64,000 nucleotides of DNA. Origin: an uncultured Oscillospiraceae bacterium (GTDB lineage Bacteria > Bacillota > Clostridia > Oscillospirales > Oscillospiraceae). This document shows, one piece after another, positions 11,808-20,650 of this stretch. Numbering within the stretch: position 1 is the stretch's first letter; each line of letters starts with the position of its first letter. The stretch spans positions 62,001-126,000 of the forward strand of contig CANQVO010000001.1 of the NCBI GenBank assembly GCA_947627325.1, read 5' to 3'. Position numbers and translations under genes: made by a program. The notes beneath the pieces were generated by a model. The model ran no database searches. It was not told where the DNA came from and worked only from the letters and a program-made list of their open reading frames with translations.

Positions 11808-13207
11808 TCCCTATTCTTCAGTTCCGCCACCAGGGCCTTGAACACCCGGCCCCGCTCCATAAAGTTCTTGTAGCGGTCAAAGGCGGCGCAGGCGGGGCTG
11901 AGGATCACCACGTCCCCCGGCTGGGCGGCGGCGTAGGCCCCCTCCACCGCCCCGGCCAGGTCCGCCGTCTCCACGATGGGCAGGGCCGCGGGGTCGTAGC
12001 CAGGGGCGGCCTCCACCACCTGGCGGATCTTTTGGGCGGTGTCGCCGGTCAGGTACAGGGCCTTGACGTGGCTTACGATCTCCGGGCCCAGGGCGTCAAA
12101 GGGGATGTGCTTGTCGTACCCGCCGGCGATGAGGATGACCTTTTGGGCAAAAGAGCGCAGGCCGGCGATGGTGCGGGAGGGGCTGGTGCCGATGGAGTCG
12201 TTGTACCAGCGGACGCCCCGGATCTCGCCGCACAGCTCAATGCGGTGCTCCACCCCGCCGAAGCTCCTGGCGAAGGAGACGATGCCGGCGGGGTCCACCT
12301 GGTCCCCCACGGCGGCGATGGCCGCCATGTAGTTCTCCACGTTGTGGTCGCCGGGGAGAAGGATGTCCGCCCGGTCCAGGACCTTGCGCGTCCCCCCGCC
12401 GTCCTTGCGCCAGATGGCGCCGTCCCGGAGAAAGACCGCCTCCCCCTGGGGCTCCCCCCGGAAGCTGAACCAGGTCACCTGGCCGGGGGCCTGGGGGGCA
12501 AAGGCGGCGGTCAGGGGGTTGTCGGCGTTGAGCACCACCCGGTCCTCCGGGCTCTGCCAGGCCAGGATGTTCCGTTTGGCGGCCACGTACTCGTCCATGT
12601 CGGTGTGCTTGTCCAGGTGGTTGGGGGCCAGGTTGGTGACCACCGCCACGTGGGGGCTCCGGGTCATGGTCATGAGCTGGAAGGAGGACAGCTCCAGCAC
12701 CACCCGGTCTTGAGCAGTCATCTCCCCCACCTTGTCCAGCAGGGGCGTGCCGATGTTGCCACCCACCCAGGTTTTGTACCCCGCCGCCTTCAAAAGCTCG
12801 GCGATGATGGTGGTGGTGGTGGTCTTACCGTCGCTGCCCGTCACGGCCAGGATGGGGCAGGGACACAGGGCGAAAAACGCCTCCATCTCGGAGGTGAGGA
12901 CGCTGCCGTTCGCCACGGCGGCGGCCAGCTCGGGGGTGTGGGGCATGATGCCCGGAGAGCGGAAGATCACGTCCTCCGTCAGCCCCTCCAGATAGTCCTC
13001 CCCCAGCCGCAGTTTGGCCCCTTGGGCCTCCCAGCCCGCCAGCAGGGCGGGGTCGAAGCCCTCCCGGCCGCTCTTGTCCCGGACGGTCACGTCCAGCCCC
13101 GCCGCCAACAGCAGGGCGATCAAGGGCTTGTTGCTCACCCCCGCGCCCAGCACGGCGATGGACTTGCCCCTCAGGCTCTCGTAGTAGTCTTCCATGTTCA
13201 CTGCCAT
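11804..13207 (-). CDS. murD: UDP-N-acetylmuramoyl-L-alanine:D-glutamate ligase
   Basis: 467 residues. The N-terminal Rossmann-like domain has VLGAGVSNKPL; the central ATP-binding domain has the P-loop TGSDGKTTTT (about residue 118); later motifs are LAPNHLDKH and the C-terminal domain's YNDSIGTSP. It adds D-glutamate to UDP-MurNAc-L-Ala in cytoplasmic peptidoglycan precursor synthesis. The ATG at 13207 has GAGGGG upstream; the longer reading frame to 13429 crosses the promoter and the RNase P RNA and is rejected. It is the first gene of a roughly 9-kb operon. Confidence 0.96.
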   Translation of the reverse strand: MAVNMEDYYESLRGKSIAVLGAGVSNKPLIALLLAAGLDVTVRDKSGREGFDPALLAGWEAQGAKLRLGEDYLEGLTEDVIFRSPGIMPHTPELAAAVANGSVLTSEMEAFFALCPCPILAVTGSDGKTTTTTIIAELLKAAGYKTWVGGNIGTPLLDKVGEMTAQDRVVLELSSFQLMTMTRSPHVAVVTNLAPNHLDKHTDMDEYVAAKRNILAWQSPEDRVVLNADNPLTAAFAPQAPGQVTWFSFRGEPQGEAVFLRDGAIWRKDGGGTRKVLDRADILLPGDHNVENYMAAIAAVGDQVDPAGIVSFARSFGGVEHRIELCGEIRGVRWYNDSIGTSPSRTIAGLRSFAQKVILIAGGYDKHIPFDALGPEIVSHVKALYLTGDTAQKIRQVVEAAPGYDPAALPIVETADLAGAVEGAYAAAQPGDVVILSPACAAFDRYKNFMERGRVFKALVAELKNRE

Positions 13208-13252
13208 CTGTTCCCCTCGTTTCCAAAAAATAGCGCGGTCCGTAACTGTGTC

Positions 13253-13281
13253 ATTATACCCCAAACGAACGCATTTGACAA
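13253..13281 (-). promoter_or_regulatory. Promoter of the murD operon
   Basis: Minus-strand -35 TTGTCA (13281-13276), 17-base spacer and a perfect -10 TATAAT (13258-13253). Its -35 hexamer overlaps the -35 hexamer of the divergent rnpB promoter by five bases. Confidence 0.85.
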
Positions 13282-13303
13282 GGCCGCCCGGATGGGCTAA
13301 AAT
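13275..13303 (+). promoter_or_regulatory. Promoter of rnpB
   Basis: TTGACA (13275-13280), 17-base spacer, TAAAAT (13298-13303). The expected start site at about 13310 coincides with the first bases of the RNase P RNA. Confidence 0.85.
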
Positions 13304-13308
13304 AGGGG

Positions 13309-13680
13309 GGCAAGTAAGCTGGACAGCCGCGTGGGCGTCCCCAACGGGGCGCCCATGAGGAAAGTCCGGGCTCCACAGGGCAAGGATAACGGGTAACACC
13401 CGCCGGGGGCGACCCCAGGAAAAGTGCAACAGAGAGAAACTACCGGCGAAGGACGGGCCCCCGGGCCCGCACCCGCCGGAAAAGGTGGAAAGGCGGAGAT
13501 AAGCGCCCGCCCGATGGCTGGGAACAGTCCATCGCTGTAAACTCTATCCGGAGCAACGCCGTGGAGGGACACATGGTCGGCCCGACCGTCCCGGGGAGGC
13601 GGCTGGAGCGCGCCGGCAACGGCCCGCCTAGATAGATGGCTGTCTTAAAGGACAGAACCCGGCTTACAGGCTTACTTGCC
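13309..13680 (+). ncRNA. rnpB: RNase P RNA, bacterial class A
   Basis: The catalytic RNA that removes 5' leaders from tRNA precursors. The 5' CAAGTAAGC and the 3' GCTTACTTG pair as helix P1. The conserved core blocks GAGGAAAGTCCGGGCTCC (13367-13384), ACAGAGAGAAAC-like J region near 13430, and GATAGATGGCTGTC followed by AAAGGACAGAACCCGGCTTA (13631-13666) are all present in order and spacing. It lies between divergent murD and feoAB, with its own promoter. Confidence 0.96.
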
Positions 13681-13842
13681 GCTCAAAGAGCCGTAAAAGG
13701 GCTGTTTGACCGTGTGACCCCGGGCGGGCTCTCCCGCTCGGGGTCATGCGCGCCAAAGCGTGGCCCTCCGCCTCCGGGCGGCGGCTTTGGGGCGCTTGCA
13801 TTTGAAGCTCTCGTTTTGATTTTTTGGACAGGAGGGATGGCG

Positions 13843-16272
13843 ATGGGAACCGCCGCGAGCTCCACCTTTACCTTGGACCAGCTGACCCCGGGCCAGAGCG
13901 GGGTCATCCTCACCGTGGGCAGTCAGCGGGGGGCGGTGAAGCGCCGGCTGGTGGACATGGGCCTCACCCCGGGGGTGAAGGTCACCCTGCGGAAGGTCGC
14001 CCCCTTTGGCGACCCGCTGGAGCTGACCCTGCGGGGGTATGAGCTCTCCCTCCGCAAGGAGGACGCCCGGTACATCACCCTCTGCCCGCCGGAGGCGGCC
14101 CCGCCCCGTCCGGCGAAGGCCCGCCAGGGCATGACCCAGCACATCCCCGACGAGGAGACCCTGCGCCGCATGGCCCTGGCCCACAAGCACGAGCACACCG
14201 AGCACCGCCAGGCCGCCGACCCGGAGGCCCACGAGGTGCGGGAGATGAAGCTGGCCCTGGTGGGCAACCCCAACTGCGGCAAGACCACGCTGTTCAACGC
14301 CCTCACCGGCTCCAACCAGTACGTGGGCAACTGGCCGGGGGTGACGGTGGAGAAAAAGGAGGGGCTGGCCACGGTGGATGGCCGAAGCGTCACCATCGTG
14401 GACCTGCCGGGGATCTACTCCCTCTCCCCCTACTCCATGGAGGAGATCGTGGCCCGGAACTTTATCGTGGAGGAACAGCCCGACGCCATCATCAACATCG
14501 TGGACGCCACCAACCTGGAGCGCAACCTCTACCTCACCGTCCAGCTCCTGGAGCTGGAGCGGCCCATGGTGGTGGCCCTCAACTTTATGGACGAGGTGGA
14601 AAAGCACGGGGACAAGATCGACCTAAAACGCCTGTCCCAGTCCCTGGGGGTGCCGGTGGTGCCCATCACCGCCCGGTCGGGGGAGAACGTGGACGAACTC
14701 CTCAAGCGGGCCCACCGGGCCATCCACTCCGGCTTCACCCTGGAGCCGGACAACCTCTACGACGATTTTACCCACCGCATCCACCACCAGGTGGGCGAGT
14801 TGATCCACGACCGGGCCTACGCCGCCAACCTCCCCGCCCACTGGACCGCCATCAAGCTGTTGGAGGGGGACGACCGGGTGGAGGAAAAGCTGGGCCTGGA
14901 CGAGGAGACCCGGTGGAAACTCTCCCGCATCGTGGACGAGTACGAGGGGGCCTACGCCCTGGGCGACCGGGAGACGCTGGTGGCGGACAGCCGCTACCAG
15001 TTCATCCAGAAGGTGGTCACCGTCTCGGTGAAAAAGGGCCAGCGGGGCGGAACCATGTCCACCTCGGACAAGATCGACTCGGTGGTCACCCACAAGATCT
15101 TCGCCCTGCCCATCTTTCTGCTCACCATGCTGGGGATGTTCGCCCTCACCTTCGGGCCCCTGGGGGGCTTCCTCTCCGACGGGGTGGAGGCCCTGATCGG
15201 CCAGGTGTTCAGCCCCTGGGTCCGCTCCCTGCTGGAGGGGGCGGCGGTGCGGCCGTGGCTTGTGAGCCTGGTGTGCGACGGGGTCATCGCCGGGGTGGGC
15301 GGCGTGCTGGTGTTTTTACCTCAGATCGCCCTGCTCTTCCTCTTCCTCTCCCTGCTGGAGGACTCGGGCTACATGGCCCGGGCGGCCTTTATCATGGACC
15401 GCCTCCTGCGGCGCTTCGGCCTCTCGGGCAAGGCGTTCATCCCCATGCTCATGGGCTTTGGCTGTACCGTGCCCGCCATCATGGGCGCCCGGACCATGGA
15501 GCAGGACAAGGACCGGCGGATGACCATGCTGCTGGTGCCCTTCATGTCCTGTTCTGCCCGACTGCCGGTGTACGGCCTGCTCTCCGCGGCCTTCTTCCCC
15601 CGGTACGCCGGGGTGGTGGTCTTCTCCCTCTACCTTTTAGGCCTGATCTGCGCCATCCTCTCGGGGATCTTCTTCAAAAAGGTGGTCTTTCGGGGGGAGC
15701 CCGCCCCCTTCCTGCTGGAGTTGCCCCCCTACCGCCTGCCTACGCTGAAAAACTGCCTGTCCCACGTGTGGGAGAAGGTCCGGGGCTTTTTGGTCAAGGC
15801 GGGCACCCTCATTTTGTGCATGAGCATGGTCCTCTGGTTCCTCCAGTCCTTCGGCCCCGGCCTCCAGATGGTGGAAAGCGCCGACCAGAGTTTTTTGGGC
15901 CGCTTCGGCGCGCTCATCGCCCCCGCCCTCATCCCCCTGGGCTTTGGGACGTGGCAGGCGGCGGTGGCCCTGCTCACGGGACTGGTTGCCAAGGAGGCGG
16001 TGGTGTCCACCCTGAGCCTGCTCTACGGCTTTTCCATCGGCGCCTCCGGCGCCACGGTGGCCGCCGCCCTGGCCGGGACCTTCGCCTCCCCGCTGGCGGC
16101 CTACGCCTTCCTGGTCTTCGTCCTGCTCTACATCCCCTGCGTGGCGGCCATGTCCACCATGTACCGGGAGATGAACAGCGTAAAATGGACCCTCTTCTCC
16201 GCCGCCTGGCAGATCGGAAGCGCCTACCTGATCAGCCTCCTGGTCTACCAGATCGGCAGTTTGCTGATCTGA
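13843..16272 (+). CDS. feoB: Ferrous iron transport protein, FeoA-FeoB fusion
   Basis: 809 residues. Residues 1-78 form a FeoA (SH3-like) domain (TPGQSGVILTVG, RRLVDMGLTPG). A linker of about 55 residues leads to the FeoB G-domain with P-loop GNPNCGKT (about 141-148), switch region VGNWPGVTVEKKEG and DLPG. The membrane part (about 425-805) has two Gate motifs and roughly ten helices. It imports Fe(II) across the membrane. FeoA is usually a separate gene. The ATG at 13843 is used because AGGAGG stands 7 bases before it; the ATG two codons earlier is too close. No Fur box was recognised upstream. Confidence 0.94.
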   Translation: MGTAASSTFTLDQLTPGQSGVILTVGSQRGAVKRRLVDMGLTPGVKVTLRKVAPFGDPLELTLRGYELSLRKEDARYITLCPPEAAPPRPAKARQGMTQHIPDEETLRRMALAHKHEHTEHRQAADPEAHEVREMKLALVGNPNCGKTTLFNALTGSNQYVGNWPGVTVEKKEGLATVDGRSVTIVDLPGIYSLSPYSMEEIVARNFIVEEQPDAIINIVDATNLERNLYLTVQLLELERPMVVALNFMDEVEKHGDKIDLKRLSQSLGVPVVPITARSGENVDELLKRAHRAIHSGFTLEPDNLYDDFTHRIHHQVGELIHDRAYAANLPAHWTAIKLLEGDDRVEEKLGLDEETRWKLSRIVDEYEGAYALGDRETLVADSRYQFIQKVVTVSVKKGQRGGTMSTSDKIDSVVTHKIFALPIFLLTMLGMFALTFGPLGGFLSDGVEALIGQVFSPWVRSLLEGAAVRPWLVSLVCDGVIAGVGGVLVFLPQIALLFLFLSLLEDSGYMARAAFIMDRLLRRFGLSGKAFIPMLMGFGCTVPAIMGARTMEQDKDRRMTMLLVPFMSCSARLPVYGLLSAAFFPRYAGVVVFSLYLLGLICAILSGIFFKKVVFRGEPAPFLLELPPYRLPTLKNCLSHVWEKVRGFLVKAGTLILCMSMVLWFLQSFGPGLQMVESADQSFLGRFGALIAPALIPLGFGTWQAAVALLTGLVAKEAVVSTLSLLYGFSIGASGATVAAALAGTFASPLAAYAFLVFVLLYIPCVAAMSTMYREMNSVKWTLFSAAWQIGSAYLISLLVYQIGSLLI

Positions 16273-16286
16273 CCTCCACCGCCGCG

Positions 16287-16326
16287 AAAAAACGACCACG
16301 CGGGTGTTCCGCGTGGTCGTTTTTTT
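16287..16326. terminator. Bidirectional terminator between feoAB and the TRAP gene
   Basis: Stem AACGACCACGCGG / CCGCGTGGTCGTT with A6 before and T7 after, so it can serve both convergent transcripts. Confidence 0.88.
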
Positions 16327-16340
16327 GTCGGAGAGCTTAC

Positions 16341-18338
16341 TTACGTCTGTGGCGCGGGGTGGGCGGGGCGGGTGAAGTATTGCAGGAGGCACACGCCGCC
16401 CAGCAGGACCACGCCGATGATATCGGTGGCGACGCCGGGGATCATCAGCGTCAAGCCGCCGGCGATGAGGATGACCCGCTCCCACCAGTGGGTGGTTCGG
16501 AAGATGTACCCGCCCAAACCGGCGGCCACGCCGAAGATGCCCAGCAGGGCGGTGCAGGTGATGAGCACCACGTCGTACCACCGGGCGTCCACCAGGAGCA
16601 TCTGTGGGTTGAGGCAGAAGATGTAGGGCACGATGAAGGCGCCGATGGCCAGGCGGGTGGCCTGGAAGGCGGTCCGCATGGGGGGCGACTTGGCGATGGC
16701 GGAGCCGGCGTAGGCCGCCAGGGCCACCGGGGGGGTGATATCGGCCACGATGCCGAAGTAGAAGACGAAGAAGTGGGCGGCGATGGTGGCGATGCCGATC
16801 TCCGGGCTGGTGAGGATGGGGGCGCAGGTGGCGGCCATGATGCAGTAGGTGGCGGTGGTGGGCACGCCCATGCCCAGGACGATACAGCTGAGCATGGTGA
16901 GGAACAGCGCGATGATCGCCACCCCGCCGGAGGCGGAGACGATGGCGTGGAGCAGGGTGCTGGCAAGGCCGGTGACGGTGATGCACCCGGCCACCAGCCC
17001 GGCGATGGCGCAGGCCACCGCCACGGTGATGGTGCCCTTGGCCCCCGCCTCCAGCGCGTCCCAGATCTTGGCCGGGGAGATGTTGTCCGACTTGTCCTCG
17101 CTCTTGGTGAGGGCGTTGAAGAGGTTGTTGACGATCCCCACGGCGATGGTCACCGCGATGGCCACGGCGGCGGAGAACTGCATGGTCCGCCGGCCGGTGG
17201 ACACCATCACCACCAACAGCACCAGGGGGATGAGGAGGTAGATCTTGGGCAGCAACTTGCGGAGCTTGGGCAGCTGGTCCCGGGGGATGCCCCGCAGGCC
17301 CAGCTTCTTGGCCTCCAGGTGGACGGCGATGTAGATACCCGCGAAGTAGATCACCGCGGGGAGGATGGCCAGCAGGGCGATGCGGGCGTAGGGGATGCCG
17401 GTGTACTCGGCCATGAGGAAGGCGGCAGCGCCCATGATGGGGGGCATGATCTGCCCGCCGGTGGAGGCGGCGGCCTCCACCGCCCCGGCGAACTCCGGCT
17501 TATAGCCGGTCTTTTTCATCATGGGGATGGTCACCGAGCCGGTGGTCACCGTGTTGCCCACGCTGGAGCCGGAGACCATGCCGCACAGGGCGGAGGAAAT
17601 CACCGCCACCTTGGCCGGGCCGCCGGCGGAGGAGCCGGCCACGCAGTTAGCCAGGTTGATGAAGAAGTTGGAGATGCCGGTGCGCTCCAAAAACGCCCCG
17701 AAGATGATGAAGACGACAATGTAGGTCTGGCACACCCGGACGGGGGTGCCGATGATGCCGCTGGTGGTGTAAAAGAGGTCGTAGACCACCTTGCCAAAGC
17801 GCACCTGGGTGAAGGTGTACACCAACAGCACCCCCACCACGCAGAGGATGGGGATGCCCACGCTCCGGCGGCACAACTCCATCACCGCCAGCACCCCGAC
17901 GATGGCCAGGGCCAGCATCAGCGGGTCCTTGGAGGCGGCCACGGCGCTGGTGGTCTTGATGGCCTTGGCGTTGAAGGCAAAGTAGAAAAAAGGCGCGGAC
18001 CCCACCACCATCAAAAGGATGTCGTAGATGGGCAGGGAGTTGACCTTCACGTGCCCCTTCCGCAGAGGGAAATTCAGGTAGCCGATGAGGATGACCAGGC
18101 CCAGGAACATGGCCAGGCGGTACTCGGGCATACTGGTGTCAAACAGGGTGAGGTAGATACAGTAGAGGGAAAAGAGCGCCATGATGGCCTTGATCACCAG
18201 CTTGGGCGCGCCCTCCCACACCCGGGTGTTGGACTCCCGGTCGTATTTCTTCATGACCTCGTCCACGTCGGCGGCGGTGCCCGTCTCCAGGGCCTCCGGC
18301 GGGGTGGGCGTCAGGTCCTCCTTCTTCCGCGAACGCAT
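16341..18338 (-). CDS. TRAP transporter permease, 4TM/12TM fusion (TAXI type)
   Basis: 665 residues, fusing the small (DctQ-like) and large (DctM-like) membrane subunits. The first 60 residues are charged and cytoplasmic; about 16 helices follow. The central region with TGSVTIPMMKKTGYKPEFAG and the EAAASTGGQIMPPIMGAAAF block is the DctM signature. It uses an ion gradient to import an organic anion delivered by the TAXI lipoprotein encoded just upstream; the substrate is unknown. The ATG at 18338 has AGGAG at 7 bases; an ATG seven codons earlier lacks one. A hairpin stands between it and the binding-protein gene. Confidence 0.92.
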   Translation of the reverse strand: MRSRKKEDLTPTPPEALETGTAADVDEVMKKYDRESNTRVWEGAPKLVIKAIMALFSLYCIYLTLFDTSMPEYRLAMFLGLVILIGYLNFPLRKGHVKVNSLPIYDILLMVVGSAPFFYFAFNAKAIKTTSAVAASKDPLMLALAIVGVLAVMELCRRSVGIPILCVVGVLLVYTFTQVRFGKVVYDLFYTTSGIIGTPVRVCQTYIVVFIIFGAFLERTGISNFFINLANCVAGSSAGGPAKVAVISSALCGMVSGSSVGNTVTTGSVTIPMMKKTGYKPEFAGAVEAAASTGGQIMPPIMGAAAFLMAEYTGIPYARIALLAILPAVIYFAGIYIAVHLEAKKLGLRGIPRDQLPKLRKLLPKIYLLIPLVLLVVMVSTGRRTMQFSAAVAIAVTIAVGIVNNLFNALTKSEDKSDNISPAKIWDALEAGAKGTITVAVACAIAGLVAGCITVTGLASTLLHAIVSASGGVAIIALFLTMLSCIVLGMGVPTTATYCIMAATCAPILTSPEIGIATIAAHFFVFYFGIVADITPPVALAAYAGSAIAKSPPMRTAFQATRLAIGAFIVPYIFCLNPQMLLVDARWYDVVLITCTALLGIFGVAAGLGGYIFRTTHWWERVILIAGGLTLMIPGVATDIIGVVLLGGVCLLQYFTRPAHPAPQT

Positions 18339-18368
18339 ACTGTCACTCCTATCTCGCAATCATAAAGG

Positions 18369-18395
18369 AACTGCGGCGGGGAGCCCGCCGCAGTT
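18369..18395 (-). promoter_or_regulatory. Intercistronic hairpin between TAXI and TRAP genes
   Basis: A perfect 12-bp stem (AACTGCGGCGGG with its complement) and a 3-base loop. On the minus strand it lies after the binding-protein stop and before the permease Shine-Dalgarno, followed by TTCCTTTATG. It could be a leaky terminator or a 3' stabiliser that gives more binding protein than permease. Confidence 0.6.
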
Positions 18396-18416
18396 TGGGT
18401 CGAAAGGGGTCGGGCT

Positions 18417-19388
18417 TTATTTGGTGGGGACGGTGATGCCCTGCTCGGCGAAGTACTTGGCGGCGCCGGGGTGGTAGGGCACGGCGGTGACGCTGGTGGC
18501 GAAGTCCAGGCTCAACTCGTTTTTCTTGTCGTGGCCCAGGGTGTCGATGCTGTCAAAGATGCCGCTGACCACGTCGTACACCGCGTCCTCGGAGACGTCG
18601 TCCCGGGCGATGATCACCGCGCCCACCGCCACGGTGGTGGCGTCCTTCTCCAGGCCGTAGGCGTCGGCGGGGATGACGTTCTTGCTGTAATAGGGGGAGG
18701 CCTCCATCAGCTTGTCGATGTGCTCGTCGTCCAGCTCCACGATATACACGTCCCGGGTGGCGGCCAGGGAGGTGATGGCGGTGGTGGGGGCGCCGGCCAC
18801 GATGAAGGCGGCGTCGATCTTACCGTCCTGCATGGCCTCGGTGGAGTCGCCGAAGGACTGGTAGGTGGGGGTGATGTCGTCCAGGGTCAGGTCGTAGGCG
18901 GAGAGCACGTCGATGGCGTTGAAGTACACGCCGGAGCCGTTCTCACCCACGGAGACGTTCTTCCCCGCCAGGTCGGCCACACTCTTGATGGCGGGGTCCA
19001 GGGTGACGATCTGCACCTGCTCCATGTAGAGGGCGGCCACGGTGGAGAAGTTGTCGATCTTGCCGGACTCGGCAAAGAGGTTGGTGCCGTTGTAGGCGTA
19101 GGCCATCACGTCGGACTGGACAAAGCCCAGCTGGGCGTCGTTGGCGTCCATGTTCTCGATGTTGCCCTTGGAGCCGGCGCCCACGATGGCCTTCACGCTG
19201 GTGTCGGTGCGGTCGCTGATCTGGCCGGCCAGGACGGTGCCGAAGGCGTAGTAGGTGCCGGACTCGCCGCCGGTGATAAAGGTCAGCTCCTTGGCGCTGT
19301 CCCCGTCCCCGCCGCTCTTGGCGCAGGCGGCCAGGCCCAGGACCATCACCAGGGCCAGCAGACCCGCCGCGATCCTCTTCTTCATCAT
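18417..19388 (-). CDS. TAXI family TRAP transporter solute-binding lipoprotein
   Basis: 323 residues. A lipoprotein signal (MMKKRIAAGLLALVMVLGLAAC) ends at Cys22, then a Gly/Ser/Asp linker leads to the TAXI domain (TFITGGESGTYYAFG near residue 36, typical of the family). It is anchored outside the membrane and hands its ligand to the permease encoded next. Members bind glutamate or other carboxylates, but the ligand cannot be deduced here. AAGGAG stands 6 bases before the first of two adjacent ATGs; either could start the protein. Confidence 0.93.
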   Translation of the reverse strand: MMKKRIAAGLLALVMVLGLAACAKSGGDGDSAKELTFITGGESGTYYAFGTVLAGQISDRTDTSVKAIVGAGSKGNIENMDANDAQLGFVQSDVMAYAYNGTNLFAESGKIDNFSTVAALYMEQVQIVTLDPAIKSVADLAGKNVSVGENGSGVYFNAIDVLSAYDLTLDDITPTYQSFGDSTEAMQDGKIDAAFIVAGAPTTAITSLAATRDVYIVELDDEHIDKLMEASPYYSKNVIPADAYGLEKDATTVAVGAVIIARDDVSEDAVYDVVSGIFDSIDTLGHDKKNELSLDFATSVTAVPYHPGAAKYFAEQGITVPTK

Positions 19389-19453
19389 ACATCGCTCCTT
19401 TTTCCATTATTAAATGTAGTTCCCAATTCCCAGGTCAAAAAAACATCGGGACT

Positions 19454-19483
19454 ATTTTACCATAAGTCCCCCCTGTTTTGCAA
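19454..19483 (-). promoter_or_regulatory. Probable promoter of the TAXI-TRAP operon
   Basis: Minus-strand TTGCAA (19483-19478), 18-base spacer, TAAAAT (19459-19454), leaving a leader of about 60 bases. No operator was recognised. Confidence 0.5.
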
Positions 19484-19536
19484 GTCCCTTTTCCGTGAAA
19501 ATTCATTTTTCTCTCCCCATCGGCGGGGACGGGGCG

Positions 19537-19569
19537 AAAAAAAGCCCGCCGTATCCCCTCCGGCGGGCT
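19537..19569 (-). terminator. Intrinsic terminator of degV
   Basis: Stem AGCCCGCCG / CGGCGGGCT (19543-19551 with 19561-19569), followed on the minus strand by T7. It lies about 70 bases after the degV stop. Confidence 0.8.
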
Positions 19570-19640
19570 CTGTCCCTCTCCCCCGCGCGCAGCGGGGAGC
19601 GGACAAAAATTCACATTTTTCGCCCTCGCCCCTTCGCCTT

Positions 19641-20507
19641 TTACAGCCGGAGGCGGCGGCTGACGGCCAGGCCGAAGGCGTTGGGGCCGGTGTGGCAGGT
19701 GACGGAGAAACTCAGGTTCTCCCCGTGAACGTGGACGTCCGCGGGCTGGGCGGCGGAGACCTGCTCCACCCAGTCGGCCATCTCGGCGCTGTCCAAAAAG
19801 CTGCCCGCCACGCCCACGCTGACGGCAAAACCCTTGGCCTGGTACGCCCGGACGGCCTCTACCGCCTGCTCCACCGCCCTCTTCCGGCAGGCGGCCACCC
19901 CCCGGAGTTTGGCGATGGCGTCAAACCGCTCCCCGTCGCACTTGAGCAGGGGCTTGATGTTCAGCACCGTGCCCAGCGCGGCGGTGGCGGCGGTACAGCG
20001 GCCGTTCTTCTTGAAGAATTTTAGGGTGTCCACCCCCAGGTAGATCACCGAGTCCATCCCCCCCGCCTCCAGCTCCCGGCGGATGGCGGCGGCGTCCAGC
20101 CCCTCCTGGGCCAGGGCGATGGCGTCCATCACCGCGTCGTACTGGGAGACGGAGACCCGGTGGTTGTCCGCCACCTGGATCTTGCCGTCAAAGTCCGCGG
20201 CCAGGCCCTGGGCGGTGGCGCAGGAGGCGCTCAGGCCGCTGGACATGGGGATGTGGACGATCTGATCGTACCCCTGGCCCAGCACCCGCTCCCACAGGGC
20301 GATCACGTCCCCCGGGGCGGGCTGGGAGGTGGAGGCGTCCGCGCCCTCCTCCAGGCGCTGGTAGAACGCCTGGGGGGTCAGGTCCACCCCTTCAAAATAC
20401 TGCTGTCCGTCCAAGATCACCGGCATGGGGAGGACGAAAATGCCCAGCTCCTCCCCCTTCTGGGGGAAAATGCCGCTGTTGCTGTCTGTGACGATGGCCG
20501 TCTTCAT
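19641..20507 (-). CDS. DegV family fatty-acid-binding protein
   Basis: 288 residues. Starts MKTAIVTDSNSGIFPQ, the usual DegV N-terminus with the TDS motif that binds the carboxylate; PMSSGLSAS holds the second ligand-contacting Ser; the KNGRCTA region is also family-typical. In Firmicutes such proteins (FakB) present fatty acids to the kinase FakA for incorporation into phospholipid. No fakA is in the window, so a FakB role is inference. It has its own promoter and terminator and is a single-gene unit. Confidence 0.9.
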   Translation of the reverse strand: MKTAIVTDSNSGIFPQKGEELGIFVLPMPVILDGQQYFEGVDLTPQAFYQRLEEGADASTSQPAPGDVIALWERVLGQGYDQIVHIPMSSGLSASCATAQGLAADFDGKIQVADNHRVSVSQYDAVMDAIALAQEGLDAAAIRRELEAGGMDSVIYLGVDTLKFFKKNGRCTAATAALGTVLNIKPLLKCDGERFDAIAKLRGVAACRKRAVEQAVEAVRAYQAKGFAVSVGVAGSFLDSAEMADWVEQVSAAQPADVHVHGENLSFSVTCHTGPNAFGLAVSRRLRL

Positions 20508-20566
20508 GCTCTCACCTTTCTCTCCGCATGGCGTTGGCTGGGGTACAATTCCCCCTTAGATTGGTG

Positions 20567-20595
20567 ATTATATCTCAAATCCCTCCAAAAGGCAA
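20567..20595 (-). promoter_or_regulatory. Promoter of degV
   Basis: Minus-strand TTGCCT (20595-20590), 17-base spacer and TATAAT (20572-20567), 60 bases ahead of the degV ATG. Confidence 0.65.
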
Positions 20596-20650
20596 GGGAA
20601 ACGCTGGGGTTTTCCAAAACTTTTTTCCGTTTTTCGCCACAGGCGTGGAC

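Noticed and set aside
13208-13429. N-terminal extension of MurD
   Set aside because: It would cross the murD promoter and the RNase P RNA; ATG 13207 has a good ribosome site and the family's normal start.
14913-18365. A plus-strand open frame of 1150 codons running through feoAB and antisense to the TRAP gene
   Set aside because: It is out of frame with feoAB and opposite to the TRAP permease; composition is His/Gly/Asp-rich as expected from the shadow of GC-rich genes, and both overlapped genes are certain.
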